Shown: positions 1-6,640, numbered from the stretch's first letter. The stretch is DNA of 8,064 bases from Clostridiaceae bacterium (GCA_012511525.1 JAAZFW010000418.1:1-8064), one strand, 5' to 3'. The notes: generated by a model from the sequence alone, not told the origin. Translations and numbers: made by a program.

Positions 1-995
1 ACCAGTTCCGTCAGGCAGGTCTTGGCGACCTCCATCAGGCGCGGATCGTTGTTCAGCGGGGCATAACCCGGCCGGTCGATCAGGGTAACCTTGGCGCCCA
101 GGGCTGCCGCCCCCGCGGCCAATGCGCGGCTGACCTTCCCGTTGGCTTCGCGGATGCAGTCCAGGGTGGCCCCGCGCACATAGCTTTCCAACCGCACGTC
201 CGCCGGGATGATGTTGACCGAGGCACCGCCGGCCGTGATGATCGGGTGCACGCGGATGTGGTCTTCGTCGCGAAACGTCTCCCGAAGGGCGTTGACCGCC
301 TGCATGCCGGTTTGAACCGCATACAGGGCGTTGACGCCTTCGTGGGGGGAGCCTCCCGCGTGCGCCGCCGTGCCATGGTAGAGCGCGCGCTTGGCCAGGC
401 AGCCGTTGCCGCCGGCGTTGCAGCCAAAATCAGCTTTGTTGTCACTGGTGGTATGGAACATGAAGGCCAGGTCGACCCCATCGAGATACCCGCGGCGCAT
501 GAACTCGACCTTGCCGCCGTAATAGCGGATGGTGCCCTGCTGGCGGAGCGACTCGCGCCAGGCAATCTCGATCAGTTCCTCGGCCGGTACAACCATCAGG
601 CGGATCGAACCGCTCAGGCGGTCGAGGGCACCGGGCCGGCTCAAGGCGGCCGCGACCCCGAGCAGGGCGGCACACTGGGCATGGTGCCCGCAGGCATGCG
701 CCTTGCCGTCCACCGCTTCAGGATGGGTCGGGCAGGCCAGGGCATCCAGTTCGGCCAGGATCAGCAGGCGCGGGCCTGGCCGGCCGGTATCCAGGTCGGT
801 GTAAAAACCAGGAATGTCACCGGCTTTGACCAGGGAATAGCCCAGGGCCTCGAAGGCCTTTTCCATGTAGGCCGACGACTGCCATTCCCGGTAGCCGGTT
901 TCCGGGTGCTGCCAGATAAATCGCTCGGCATCCAGAATCTGCTGCCGATAAGTGTCCACGGTGTCCATCAGGTTTTGCTGGTCATCCCTAAGCAT
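1..995 (-). CDS. M20D-family metal-dependent amidohydrolase/aminoacylase-like peptidase, C-terminus cut by window edge
   Basis: An open frame starts at ATG 995 and runs off the left edge after 331 codons. An AGAAAGGGA Shine-Dalgarno lies just upstream. Residues 99-106 read AHACGHHA, the Cys-Gly-His metal motif of M20D enzymes (Cys102, His104). PAEE at 137-140 supplies the Glu pair, and FHTT at 180-183 matches the next metal His. AAHAGGSPHEGVNAL (210-224) and ASVNIIPADVRLESYVRG (258-275) are typical of the dimerisation/lid domain. Related enzymes hydrolyse N-acyl amino acids, indole-acetyl amino acids or p-aminobenzoyl-glutamate in the cytoplasm; the substrate here cannot be read. The usual CGHDxH is CGHHAQ here, a variant that I associate with a clostridial subgroup from memory. 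There is no signal peptide. The last metal-binding His lies beyond the edge. The gene diverges from the reductase gene at 1118. Confidence 0.9.
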   Translation of the reverse strand, partial: MLRDDQQNLMDTVDTYRQQILDAERFIWQHPETGYREWQSSAYMEKAFEALGYSLVKAGDIPGFYTDLDTGRPGPRLLILAELDALACPTHPEAVDGKAHACGHHAQCAALLGVAAALSRPGALDRLSGSIRLMVVPAEELIEIAWRESLRQQGTIRYYGGKVEFMRRGYLDGVDLAFMFHTTSDNKADFGCNAGGNGCLAKRALYHGTAAHAGGSPHEGVNALYAVQTGMQAVNALRETFRDEDHIRVHPIITAGGASVNIIPADVRLESYVRGATLDCIREANGKVSRALAAGAAALGAKVTLIDRPGYAPLNNDPRLMEVAKTCLTEL

Positions 996-1046
996 CTGTC
1001 TGTCCCTTTCTGCCGTTGCGGCGCGCCATCGTGATCGGTTCTTCTC

Positions 1047-1055
1047 ATTTTAGCA
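1047..1055 (-). promoter_or_regulatory. Extended -10 promoter element for the M20D gene
   Basis: Read on the minus strand this is TGCTAAAAT, an extended -10 (TGn followed by TAAAAT) about 50 bases upstream of the start at 995. No good -35 hexamer lies at the right distance, which is common for extended -10 promoters. It forms one arm of an inverted repeat whose other arm holds the opposing promoter. Confidence 0.45.
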
Positions 1056-1072
1056 TGACGGCGCGGCATATT

Positions 1073-1081
1073 TGCTACAAT
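1073..1081 (+). promoter_or_regulatory. Extended -10 promoter element for the NfsA-like gene
   Basis: TGCTACAAT is an extended -10 (TGn plus TACAAT) about 36 bases upstream of the ATG at 1118. A -35 hexamer is weak or absent. The expected -35 position overlaps the opposing minus-strand -10, so the two promoters probably compete or share a regulator. Confidence 0.5.
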
Positions 1082-1117
1082 GGATGTAAATCCTGTCTTT
1101 GATCGGGGGAAACGGTC

Positions 1118-1876
1118 ATGAGCAACGAAACCATCGCCAGGCAGCTAGCCCACAGAACCATCCGGGCCTTTTCGGACCAGACGGTGAATGACCAGACCAT
1201 GACCGAGTTATTCGCGGTCATGAACCGGACCGCCACCAGCACCGGGATGCAGTCTTACAGCGTGATCCGGATCCAGAGCCTGGTCAAGCGTCAGGCGCTT
1301 GCGGCGATCTGCCGCCAAGCGTACATCGCGGCGGTCCCGCAGCTGATGGTTTTTGTGGTCGACGTGTACCGCAACAGCCGCATCGCCGCCAGCCAGGACT
1401 GCCACCTGACGGCTGCGCGCGACATGGACCGTTTTTTTCAGGGGTTCACAGACGCCGCCCTGGCCGCCCAGAACATGGTGGTCGCAGCCGAGTCACTCGG
1501 TCTTGGCACGTTGTTCTTCGGCAGCTTACTGAACGACCCCGACCAGGTGATCGAGCTGCTCGAGCTGCCGGAACTGACATTCCCGGTCGTCGGCGTCGGT
1601 CTTGGCTATCCCGCCCAGGAACCGCAGCTTAAGCCGCGTCTGCCGCTCAGCATGAAAGTCTTCTCCGATCGCTACGATCATAACGCGTTTGATCCGTCCC
1701 TGCTTGAAGCCTATGACCAGGAGATGCACGTCTACTACGACCTGCGCGACAACGGCAGGCGCAGCGACACGTTCAGCCGCCAGGTAGTCACCCGGCTGAC
1801 GCAATCGCTGGAAAAACGGGCCAAGATCCTGCAGTCGGTCCGACACCAGGGGTTTATCCTGGGACTCGATCCTTAA
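1118..1876 (+). CDS. NfsA/Frp-type NADPH-dependent flavin (FMN) oxidoreductase, nitroreductase family
   Basis: The 252-residue product belongs to the nitroreductase fold and binds FMN. Members transfer electrons from NAD(P)H to nitroaromatics, quinones, azo compounds or free flavin in the cytosol. HRTIRAFSD (12-20) matches the N-terminal FMN-phosphate motif (HRSIRxF in NfsA). TSTGMQSYSVIRI (40-52) matches the second flavin-binding strand. GLGTLFFGSL (128-137) and GVGLGYPAQEPQLKPRLP (159-176) match the NfsA signature, including the KPR that contacts flavin or cofactor. The length is close to the roughly 240-250 residues of NfsA. The start has a GGGGGA Shine-Dalgarno. The frame ends on TAA 1874-1876 and overlaps the peroxiredoxin stop. 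The physiological substrate is not deducible. Confidence 0.9.
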   Translation: MSNETIARQLAHRTIRAFSDQTVNDQTMTELFAVMNRTATSTGMQSYSVIRIQSLVKRQALAAICRQAYIAAVPQLMVFVVDVYRNSRIAASQDCHLTAARDMDRFFQGFTDAALAAQNMVVAAESLGLGTLFFGSLLNDPDQVIELLELPELTFPVVGVGLGYPAQEPQLKPRLPLSMKVFSDRYDHNAFDPSLLEAYDQEMHVYYDLRDNGRRSDTFSRQVVTRLTQSLEKRAKILQSVRHQGFILGLDP

Positions 1877-2337
1877 CCGGGCAGGTCGAGAAACAGGAGC
1901 ACATCCGCCGGGTTCTCAGCCGCCTTGACTTTTTCCTCGGCGCTGATGATCAGGCCCTGCTCGTCAATGACATAGGTGGTGCGCACCACACCCATAACCG
2001 GCTTCCCATACATCTTTTTTTCCTGCCAGACACCATAGCGGTCGATGACCTCGCGATTCGGGTCCGAGAGCAGGATGAACGGCAAATTGTAGCGATCGGC
2101 AAACTGGCGGTGGGACGCGACCGAATCCTTGCTGATGCCGATAACGACGGCCCCCTTGTCCTGGAACACGTCATAGCGCTCGGCAAAGGCGCAGGCCTGG
2201 CTGGTACAGCCGGGCGTGTTGTCCTTGGGGTAAAAGTACAAGACGACTTTCCTGCCGCGAAAATCGGACAGGGAGACCGGCTTGCCGTCGGCGTCGGACA
2301 GGATGAAATCCGGGGCCGGGCTGTTCACGGGCAGCAT
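1873..2337 (-). CDS. bcp: Thiol peroxidase/peroxiredoxin of the Bcp (PrxQ) group
   Basis: The 154-residue protein is a full-length Bcp/PrxQ peroxiredoxin, reducing hydrogen peroxide and organic hydroperoxides with thioredoxin-type donors in the cytosol. DNTPGCTSQACAF (39-51) carries the peroxidatic Cys44 and the resolving Cys49 five residues later, the classic PrxQ spacing. The upstream APDF (8-11) and FYPKD (35-39) and the later VVRTTYVID (117-125, Arg119) complete the active site. The start at 2337 has a strong AAGGAGG at 2346-2352. The gene lies 16 bases downstream of mtnA on the same strand and is almost certainly cotranscribed with it. Its stop codon overlaps that of the convergent reductase gene at TTAA 1873-1876, leaving no room for a conventional terminator between them. 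Confidence 0.95.
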   Translation of the reverse strand: MLPVNSPAPDFILSDADGKPVSLSDFRGRKVVLYFYPKDNTPGCTSQACAFAERYDVFQDKGAVVIGISKDSVASHRQFADRYNLPFILLSDPNREVIDRYGVWQEKKMYGKPVMGVVRTTYVIDEQGLIISAEEKVKAAENPADVLLFLDLPG

Positions 2338-2353
2338 AATCAGTTCCTCCTTC

Positions 2354-3457
2354 TCATCTTGCTCTGTCCGGCCTGAACGGTCTCAGGCCGGTTTCAGATG
2401 CTTCACAAACGCCTTTTTCCGTAATCAGGGCCGTCACCAAACGCGCTGGTGTCACATCGAAGCCGTAGTTGGCCGCCTTGCTGTCCTGCGGAGCCAGGCG
2501 GACGGTTTCCAACCGGCCGTCGGCGGTTTGGCCGGTGATCGACAAGACTTCGTGTTCGCTTCGTGTCTCGATCGGGATCTCGCGCACACCGTCCGCCAGC
2601 TGCCAGTCGATGCTGGATGTCGGCAGCGCGACATAGAACGGGACATGATGGGCATGGGCGGCCAGCGCCTTCAGGTACGTACCGATCTTGTTGGCGACAT
2701 CACCGGTCCGCGTCGTCCGGTCGCTGCCGACCAATACGGCGTCGACCAGGCCGTGCTGCATCAGGTGCCCGCCGGCGTTGTCGGTGACGATGGTATGGGG
2801 GACGCCGTTCTGGCCGAGTTCGAAAGCGGTCAGTTTCGAGCCCTGGTTAAGCGGGCGCGTTTCATCGACATAGACATGCAGGCGGATGCCCCGGCGGTGC
2901 GCCTCGTAGATCGGCGCGGTCGCGGTACCGTAATCGACAAAGGCCAACGAACCCGCGTTGCAGTGGGTCAGGATGTTGATCGGCCGGTCGGCCATACGGG
3001 ATATCCCGGCCAGGATGTCGGCGCCGAACCGGCCGATGGCCTGGCAGCTGGCCGCATCTTCCTCGGCGATCCGGCCGGCTTCCAAAAAAGCGGCTTGCCT
3101 GGCATCTGCCGGATTTCCGGCAGCCCGGACCGCCGCCAAGACCCGGTCGGCCGCCCAGGTCAGGTTAACCGCCGTGGGGCGCGTGGCCGCAAGCATACGG
3201 CCGGCGGACTTGGCCGCCTCGCCCGGATCGGTCCTGGTTCGGCAGACCGCCAGGTAAACGCCGTAGGCGGCCGTCGCGCCGATCAGGCCGGCGCCGCGCA
3301 CATGCATGTCGCGGATCGCCGCAGCCGCATCCTGCGCCGTACGCAGCGTCTCGACGACCAGCTGGTAGGGCAAATGGCGCTGGTCGATGACGCAGACGGT
3401 TTCGGCATCCTGTTCGTCAACCCAGATGCTGCGGTAATACCGGCCGAACAGCCTCAT
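2354..3457 (-). CDS. mtnA: S-methyl-5-thioribose-1-phosphate isomerase
   Basis: The 367-residue protein matches the aldose-ketose isomerase of methionine salvage, which converts methylthioribose-1-phosphate to methylthioribulose-1-phosphate. Its fold is shared with eIF2B alpha/beta/delta subunits. IDQRHLPYQLV (24-34), IRDMHVRGAG (48-57) and TRPTAVNLTWA (92-102) form the N-terminal signature. THCNAGSLA (164-172) carries the catalytic Cys166. DETRPLNQGSKLTAFEL (198-214) is the substrate segment. GSDRTTRTGDVANKIGTY (244-261) carries the catalytic Asp246. NYGFDVTPARLVTALITEKG (330-349) is the usual C-terminus. RGAGLIG replaces the common RGAPAIG, so this is a somewhat divergent member. The start has GGGAGGTGAT at 3463-3472. 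No mtnK, mtnP or later salvage gene is present here, so a 5-deoxyribose or related salvage role is possible. Confidence 0.92.
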   Translation of the reverse strand: MRLFGRYYRSIWVDEQDAETVCVIDQRHLPYQLVVETLRTAQDAAAAIRDMHVRGAGLIGATAAYGVYLAVCRTRTDPGEAAKSAGRMLAATRPTAVNLTWAADRVLAAVRAAGNPADARQAAFLEAGRIAEEDAASCQAIGRFGADILAGISRMADRPINILTHCNAGSLAFVDYGTATAPIYEAHRRGIRLHVYVDETRPLNQGSKLTAFELGQNGVPHTIVTDNAGGHLMQHGLVDAVLVGSDRTTRTGDVANKIGTYLKALAAHAHHVPFYVALPTSSIDWQLADGVREIPIETRSEHEVLSITGQTADGRLETVRLAPQDSKAANYGFDVTPARLVTALITEKGVCEASETGLRPFRPDRAR

Positions 3458-3486
3458 GGCAGATCACCTCCCGGTTCTTCGTCTCC

Positions 3487-3516
3487 ATCATAATCCAAAC
3501 GACCATCTGCAGACAA
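3487..3516 (-). promoter_or_regulatory. Sigma-A-like promoter of the mtnA-bcp operon
   Basis: On the minus strand, TTGTCT (3516-3511) is followed by an 18-base spacer and TATGAT (3492-3487), four and five of six matches to the -35 and -10 consensus. Transcription would begin near 3480, giving a leader of about 22 bases that contains the mtnA Shine-Dalgarno. Confidence 0.6.
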
Positions 3517-3581
3517 ATGGTTTCGGATATGGTAGGGTGATCGGGTGACCTTGACCCTATCTTCCGTCACCTGGAGGTTCC

Positions 3582-4592
3582 ATGATCATTCGCGATGCCT
3601 GCCCGGCGGACAGCGATCGCCTGATGGCTATCGAACAGCACGCGCCGCAAGGCCGCGGCGTGCAGCTGCAAAGCGAGCGGCGCCACTTCTTTGTCCGGGC
3701 CGACAGGTTCAGCCGGACGATCTGCCTGGTCGCCGAGGATGAACATCACCAAGCGCTGCTCGGCGTCATGTGCGCGGCGCTGCAGCCTCTGATCTGCGGC
3801 GGGCAGCCGGCCCTGGGCGCCATGGTGTTTGATTGGCGGGCCAACGGCCAGGCAGCATCTGGCCTTAAGCGACACATGTTCGAGCTGTGGCAGGCGCTTC
3901 GCGGGCAGATCCAAGCTGCCGGAGCCGATTTTATTTTCGGGTACGTCAAGGCCGACAACGAGCGCTCGCTGTCGCTGAGCAGGCGAATCGGCGCCCAGGT
4001 CTGCGATACCGTCGACTGCCTGCTCTTCCCGGTCCGCCGTCCGCCGCTGCGTGTTGACCTGGGCGTTGCCCGGATCGAAACAGCGCCGGCCGCGCTGACC
4101 GCGACAGCCCGCCGGGAAATGCTCCAGGACCTGTTCCCCCTGGACACGGGGCCGGAGGATGGAAAAGTCAAGATGAAGATCACCGCCGGGCGCTCGAGCG
4201 TGAAAATCTATGACGCGTCTGGCGACCAGCAACACCGCGTGCTGCATGTCCCGGCCGTTTACCGGCTGGCACGGCCGCTGCTGCAGCCGTTGCGGCAGCT
4301 GGCGGCCTTGCCTCATATCCCCAAAACGGGCGATGTGGTGCGCAGTTTCTTTTTCACCGGCCTGGACCTGGCGGACAACCGCGACTGGCCGGTTCTGCTC
4401 GAGAGCGCCCGACGTTTGGCAAAGCATGAGGGGGCGGACACGCTTGGCCTTTGCCTCAGCCGCAAGGATCCCGATTACGCCTTGCTGGCCAGACATTCGC
4501 GCTATCGCCTTCCCTACCACCTGGTTTGCCTGCCGCTGGCCAGCAGCCATCTGCCGGCCAGCCCGACTCATTTCGATATCCGAAACCTCTGA
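3582..4592 (+). CDS. GNAT-like N-acetyltransferase with an additional C-terminal domain, substrate unknown
   Basis: The 336-residue protein opens like a GNAT acyl-CoA transferase: MIIRDACPADSDRLMAIEQ is the usual first strand and helix. Residues 80-105 (AMVFDWRANG onward) sit where the acetyl-CoA loop (RxxGxG) belongs, in a degenerate form. GYVKADNERSLSLSRRIGAQ (120-139) is a clear GNAT motif B, where an Asn and a Ser-rich helix precede the R-x-GA turn. The second half (about 195-320) has an SFFFTGLDLADNRDW strand and an ESARRLAKHEGADTLGLCLS helix-strand that looks like half of another GNAT fold, so a two-domain GNAT is likely. The start is supported by GGAGG at 3573-3577, only four bases from ATG. 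It diverges from mtnA. I saw no convincing promoter, although TAGGGT/ACCCTA arms lie at 3533-3559. A nearly equal-length antisense frame is a GC-rich shadow. Confidence 0.7.
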   Translation: MIIRDACPADSDRLMAIEQHAPQGRGVQLQSERRHFFVRADRFSRTICLVAEDEHHQALLGVMCAALQPLICGGQPALGAMVFDWRANGQAASGLKRHMFELWQALRGQIQAAGADFIFGYVKADNERSLSLSRRIGAQVCDTVDCLLFPVRRPPLRVDLGVARIETAPAALTATARREMLQDLFPLDTGPEDGKVKMKITAGRSSVKIYDASGDQQHRVLHVPAVYRLARPLLQPLRQLAALPHIPKTGDVVRSFFFTGLDLADNRDWPVLLESARRLAKHEGADTLGLCLSRKDPDYALLARHSRYRLPYHLVCLPLASSHLPASPTHFDIRNL

Positions 4593-5071
4593 CACGACAC
4601 GATTGCCGACCAGTCACAAGTCTTCTCGGCCAATCGGAGCTCACCGTTGATTTTTCAGCGGTTATGTAATCCGGCCGGCGGTTGGATCACACCAGCCAGA
4701 GTATCCATGCGGTGATGGCGAGTGTGATGGTGTGTCTGCCATAGACAGCGGCGATTATGCCTTTCGTACAGCTGCAAAAAACGTCAAGCCCAAGTTGCTG
4801 GATCAGCAGCAGGTTCTCCTTGACGGTACACGGACTATCATCTGCCGGTCGCAGGCTCTGTTCAAAAAACAAATCGAACCTCGTCGATACTGCCATGGAA
4901 ACGACGCAAAACCAGATAGATCGACCAGACAGGAATCGGTGCCGTTCGTTTTGGCTCATGTTCATGATGCATTCCAATGGGTCTCTGGACCTTTTTTGCT
5001 ACGCAACATAGGTATGCTGATCCATGTCAGTGTAGACTTATTCTGTCAGGTTCTTCGTATCCGTAGAGCAT
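4593..5071. other. 479-base stretch without a supportable gene
   Basis: Both strands carry short open frames here. The longest that could be considered is a 96-codon minus-strand frame (4977-4687), which starts at TTG, has no Shine-Dalgarno and matches no family I recognise; its last 20 or so residues are hydrophobic. Base composition is visibly less GC-rich than in the genes to the left. Apart from the hairpin at 4600-4636 I found no inverted repeat, terminator or RNA gene. The stretch may be decayed coding DNA or the flank of an acquired segment. Confidence 0.5.
4600..4636 (+). terminator. Possible hairpin downstream of the GNAT-like gene
   Basis: CGATTGCCGA (4600-4609) pairs with TCGGCCAATCG (4626-4636), a ten-pair stem with one bulged base and a 16-base loop, seven bases after the stop codon. 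No T-run follows directly; the nearest T5 is at 4652-4656. It may be a weak terminator or only an mRNA-stabilising stem. Confidence 0.35.
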
Positions 5072-6487
5072 CTACCGTTTCAGGTGCGGCGCATCCTTCT
5101 GCCGAGAAAGTCCCAAAAGCTGACGCACACGGCGCTGGGTGTGCTTTTCAATGGCCTCCAGCCGTTCCTCCGGCCAGTTGATAGAGGGGTGACGGACAAA
5201 TTCGAACCCGATCAGGCGGCGAAGCTGCTGCGCCTGCGTCTTGCCCATGACCTCGGAACAGATACGCTCAAAGGAAATATCCCCATACGCGGGGAAACGC
5301 GTTTTCGCGTATTCGTCCAGGTGGGCGATGTCGTCCCGCATGGCGAAATTGAACAACGAAAGCCCGTTATCGAAGATAGGAGCCGGGGCGATGATTGCGC
5401 CTGAGTGGTTATCCCGCAGGATGCCGAAGTTGCCGAAGTGCCGGTCCTCGTTGTAGATCACGGCGTCAAACACCAGCATGCTGTGAACGGTCTCCAGAAA
5501 ATCCTCGCCCAATTCGGCGCAGTAGTCAAGGCAAGTTTGCAGGCCGCCGGAACGCACCAGCCGTCCGATAGGGATAAAGGCGGTGTTGATGTCGGTAAAC
5601 AATTTGCATTTGGAAGCAAGAATGCCTTTCCAACGTTCCAGATCATACGAAACCGCGTTCAGGCCCATGGCCCTGGCGATCTGGCAGGCGTAAAACTCGC
5701 TGTATGGCTCGTTTCCAGTGTTGGCCGCGCCGCTGGTGCCGCCCTTATACAGATAGATTTCCCCGTTCTCCAGCCGGTGCCACGCCTTGGGCAGCATACC
5801 ACCTGTGGTCAGCTCGGGCGAAGTGGTAAAGGCCCGGTTGCTCTGCCCAATGCCCGTGTACGCGACCAGCGACAGTATTTCCGAGAACTCGTTCTCATAA
5901 AGGTTGTATTCCGCAAACGTCCCGGCAAAACCCTTGGGAACCACCCAAAAGCTGTCGTTGAGGGATAGACCCTTGCATACGTCGATGATGCCCTTGGTGT
6001 TTCCCACAGAAAGCCCCAGCGTCTTTAGTATTTCCTCCACAAAAGCGCGGCTTTTCGGGATCACCCGATGTCTCAGCCAGCTTAATACGCCCTCATTGGT
6101 TAGCTGCAAATCCAGAGGCAGCAAATGCTTTTGTTCATTCGGCACATGCGTAATTTCCGCCGTGAGGCTGATGCCCTTCTCCTCCAGCTTGAATGCCAGC
6201 AAAGGCGTATCATACAAGCGAAGCTCATAGAGGTTTTTTATGGCAGTCGTGTCCTCCTTTACCTTTGGAACCAAATCCAATTCCATATGCAGCGCAGCGG
6301 CGACATTCAAAAGAAAATCCAGAGAGGGATTGTGCGAACCGCTCTCCAGCCGGGAAATGCTGGAACGCTGTGTCCCAACCATTTTCGCAAGCTGCTCCTG
6401 CGTCAACCTCTGGTCTGTCCGCGCCTTTATGATCCGCTCAATCAGGCTTTGCCGCCACTGCTTGGTCAGCTCATCATAATCGGGCAT
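5072..6487 (-). CDS. Single-chain XRE helix-turn-helix plus HipA-like kinase-domain protein
   Basis: The product is 471 residues from the ATG at 6487, chosen because GGAAGGAAG lies just upstream; the longer 520-codon reading starts in AT-rich promoter DNA. Residues 16-72 are an XRE/Cro DNA-binding domain (LTQEQLAKMVGTQRSSISRLESG, 28-50, is the helix-turn-helix). Residues 86-240 are a middle region, including GLSLNDSFWVVP (173-184), that I recall from Firmicutes HipA-like proteins. Residues 243-380 resemble HipA_C: IYLYKGG (244-250, candidate ATP-binding Lys248), EPYSEFYACQIARAMG (260-275), NEDRHFGNFG (346-355, catalytic Asp348, metal-binding Asn353) and IFDNG (371-375, DFG-like Asp373). HipA kinases phosphorylate aminoacyl-tRNA synthetases or other targets and are restrained by a separate HipB; here the DNA-binding part is fused on. 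No adjacent separate HipB or HipS is visible. GC is lower than in neighbouring genes, suggesting transfer. The target and toxicity are unknown. Confidence 0.85.
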   Translation of the reverse strand: MPDYDELTKQWRQSLIERIIKARTDQRLTQEQLAKMVGTQRSSISRLESGSHNPSLDFLLNVAAALHMELDLVPKVKEDTTAIKNLYELRLYDTPLLAFKLEEKGISLTAEITHVPNEQKHLLPLDLQLTNEGVLSWLRHRVIPKSRAFVEEILKTLGLSVGNTKGIIDVCKGLSLNDSFWVVPKGFAGTFAEYNLYENEFSEILSLVAYTGIGQSNRAFTTSPELTTGGMLPKAWHRLENGEIYLYKGGTSGAANTGNEPYSEFYACQIARAMGLNAVSYDLERWKGILASKCKLFTDINTAFIPIGRLVRSGGLQTCLDYCAELGEDFLETVHSMLVFDAVIYNEDRHFGNFGILRDNHSGAIIAPAPIFDNGLSLFNFAMRDDIAHLDEYAKTRFPAYGDISFERICSEVMGKTQAQQLRRLIGFEFVRHPSINWPEERLEAIEKHTQRRVRQLLGLSRQKDAPHLKR

Positions 6488-6640
6488 TGATATGCTTCCT
6501 TCCCGCAAATTCATCCTCATGGTATCATATTTGTATCTATAATTCAAAAATAGTAAACAAGGTCTGTTTCTCGGATGTTGCAACAAAGTGATGATTCCGT
6601 ATTTTTTGATTCTGATAAAAATATTGAGTTCCATGCTAAG
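6488..6640. other. AT-rich intergenic segment upstream of the HTH-HipA gene
   Basis: This is the most AT-rich part of the window; one 60-base row (6541-6600) counts 21 G+C. Besides the promoter it contains the perfect palindrome TGTTGCAACA (6576-6585) and the AT-only inverted arms TATTTTT (6600-6606) and AAAAATA (6617-6623). The arms could be part of a terminator or an accidental AT-rich repeat. The segment ends where the enolase-family remnant begins. Confidence 0.45.
6519..6547 (-). promoter_or_regulatory. Promoter of the HTH-HipA gene with possible operator repeats
   Basis: On the minus strand, TTGAAT (6547-6542), a 17-base spacer and TACCAT (6524-6519) preceded by TGA give a plausible extended -10 promoter. 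Transcription would start near 6512, about 25 bases before the ATG. The pentamer GATAC occurs twice, 11 bases apart (6537-6533 and 6526-6522), inside the spacer and against the -10. That is where a repressor would bind, so autoregulation by the protein's own helix-turn-helix is a reasonable inference. Confidence 0.5.

Noticed and set aside
246..1034. 262-codon plus-strand frame opposite the amidohydrolase
   Set aside because: The minus strand carries M20D metal motifs in order. The plus frame has no motif and would run through the divergent promoter region.
2282..3493. 403-codon plus-strand frame opposite mtnA
   Set aside because: The minus strand encodes a complete MtnA with catalytic Cys and Asp motifs and a strong ribosome site. 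The plus frame is a GC-rich shadow.
3567..4595. 342-codon minus-strand open frame across the GNAT-like gene
   Set aside because: It is nearly the same length as the plus-strand gene, but its translation is low-complexity in Arg/Gln/Ala with no recognisable motif. The plus strand has a Shine-Dalgarno and GNAT motif B. Long antisense frames are expected in GC-rich genes.
4687..4977. 96-codon minus-strand frame with a hydrophobic tail
   Set aside because: It starts at TTG without a ribosome site, is closed by a nearby upstream stop and matches no family I recognise. It is kept only as a remark on the unexplained stretch.
6600..6623. TATTTTT/AAAAATA inverted arms as an insertion-sequence end or terminator
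   Set aside because: The arms are AT-only and short, with no GC stem, no transposase nearby and no matching copy at the other side of the segment.
6488..6634. Longer 520-codon reading of the HTH-HipA gene
   Set aside because: The additional 49 codons run through AT-rich promoter DNA and lack a Shine-Dalgarno. The ATG at 6487 has GGAAGGAAG and begins just before the helix-turn-helix domain.
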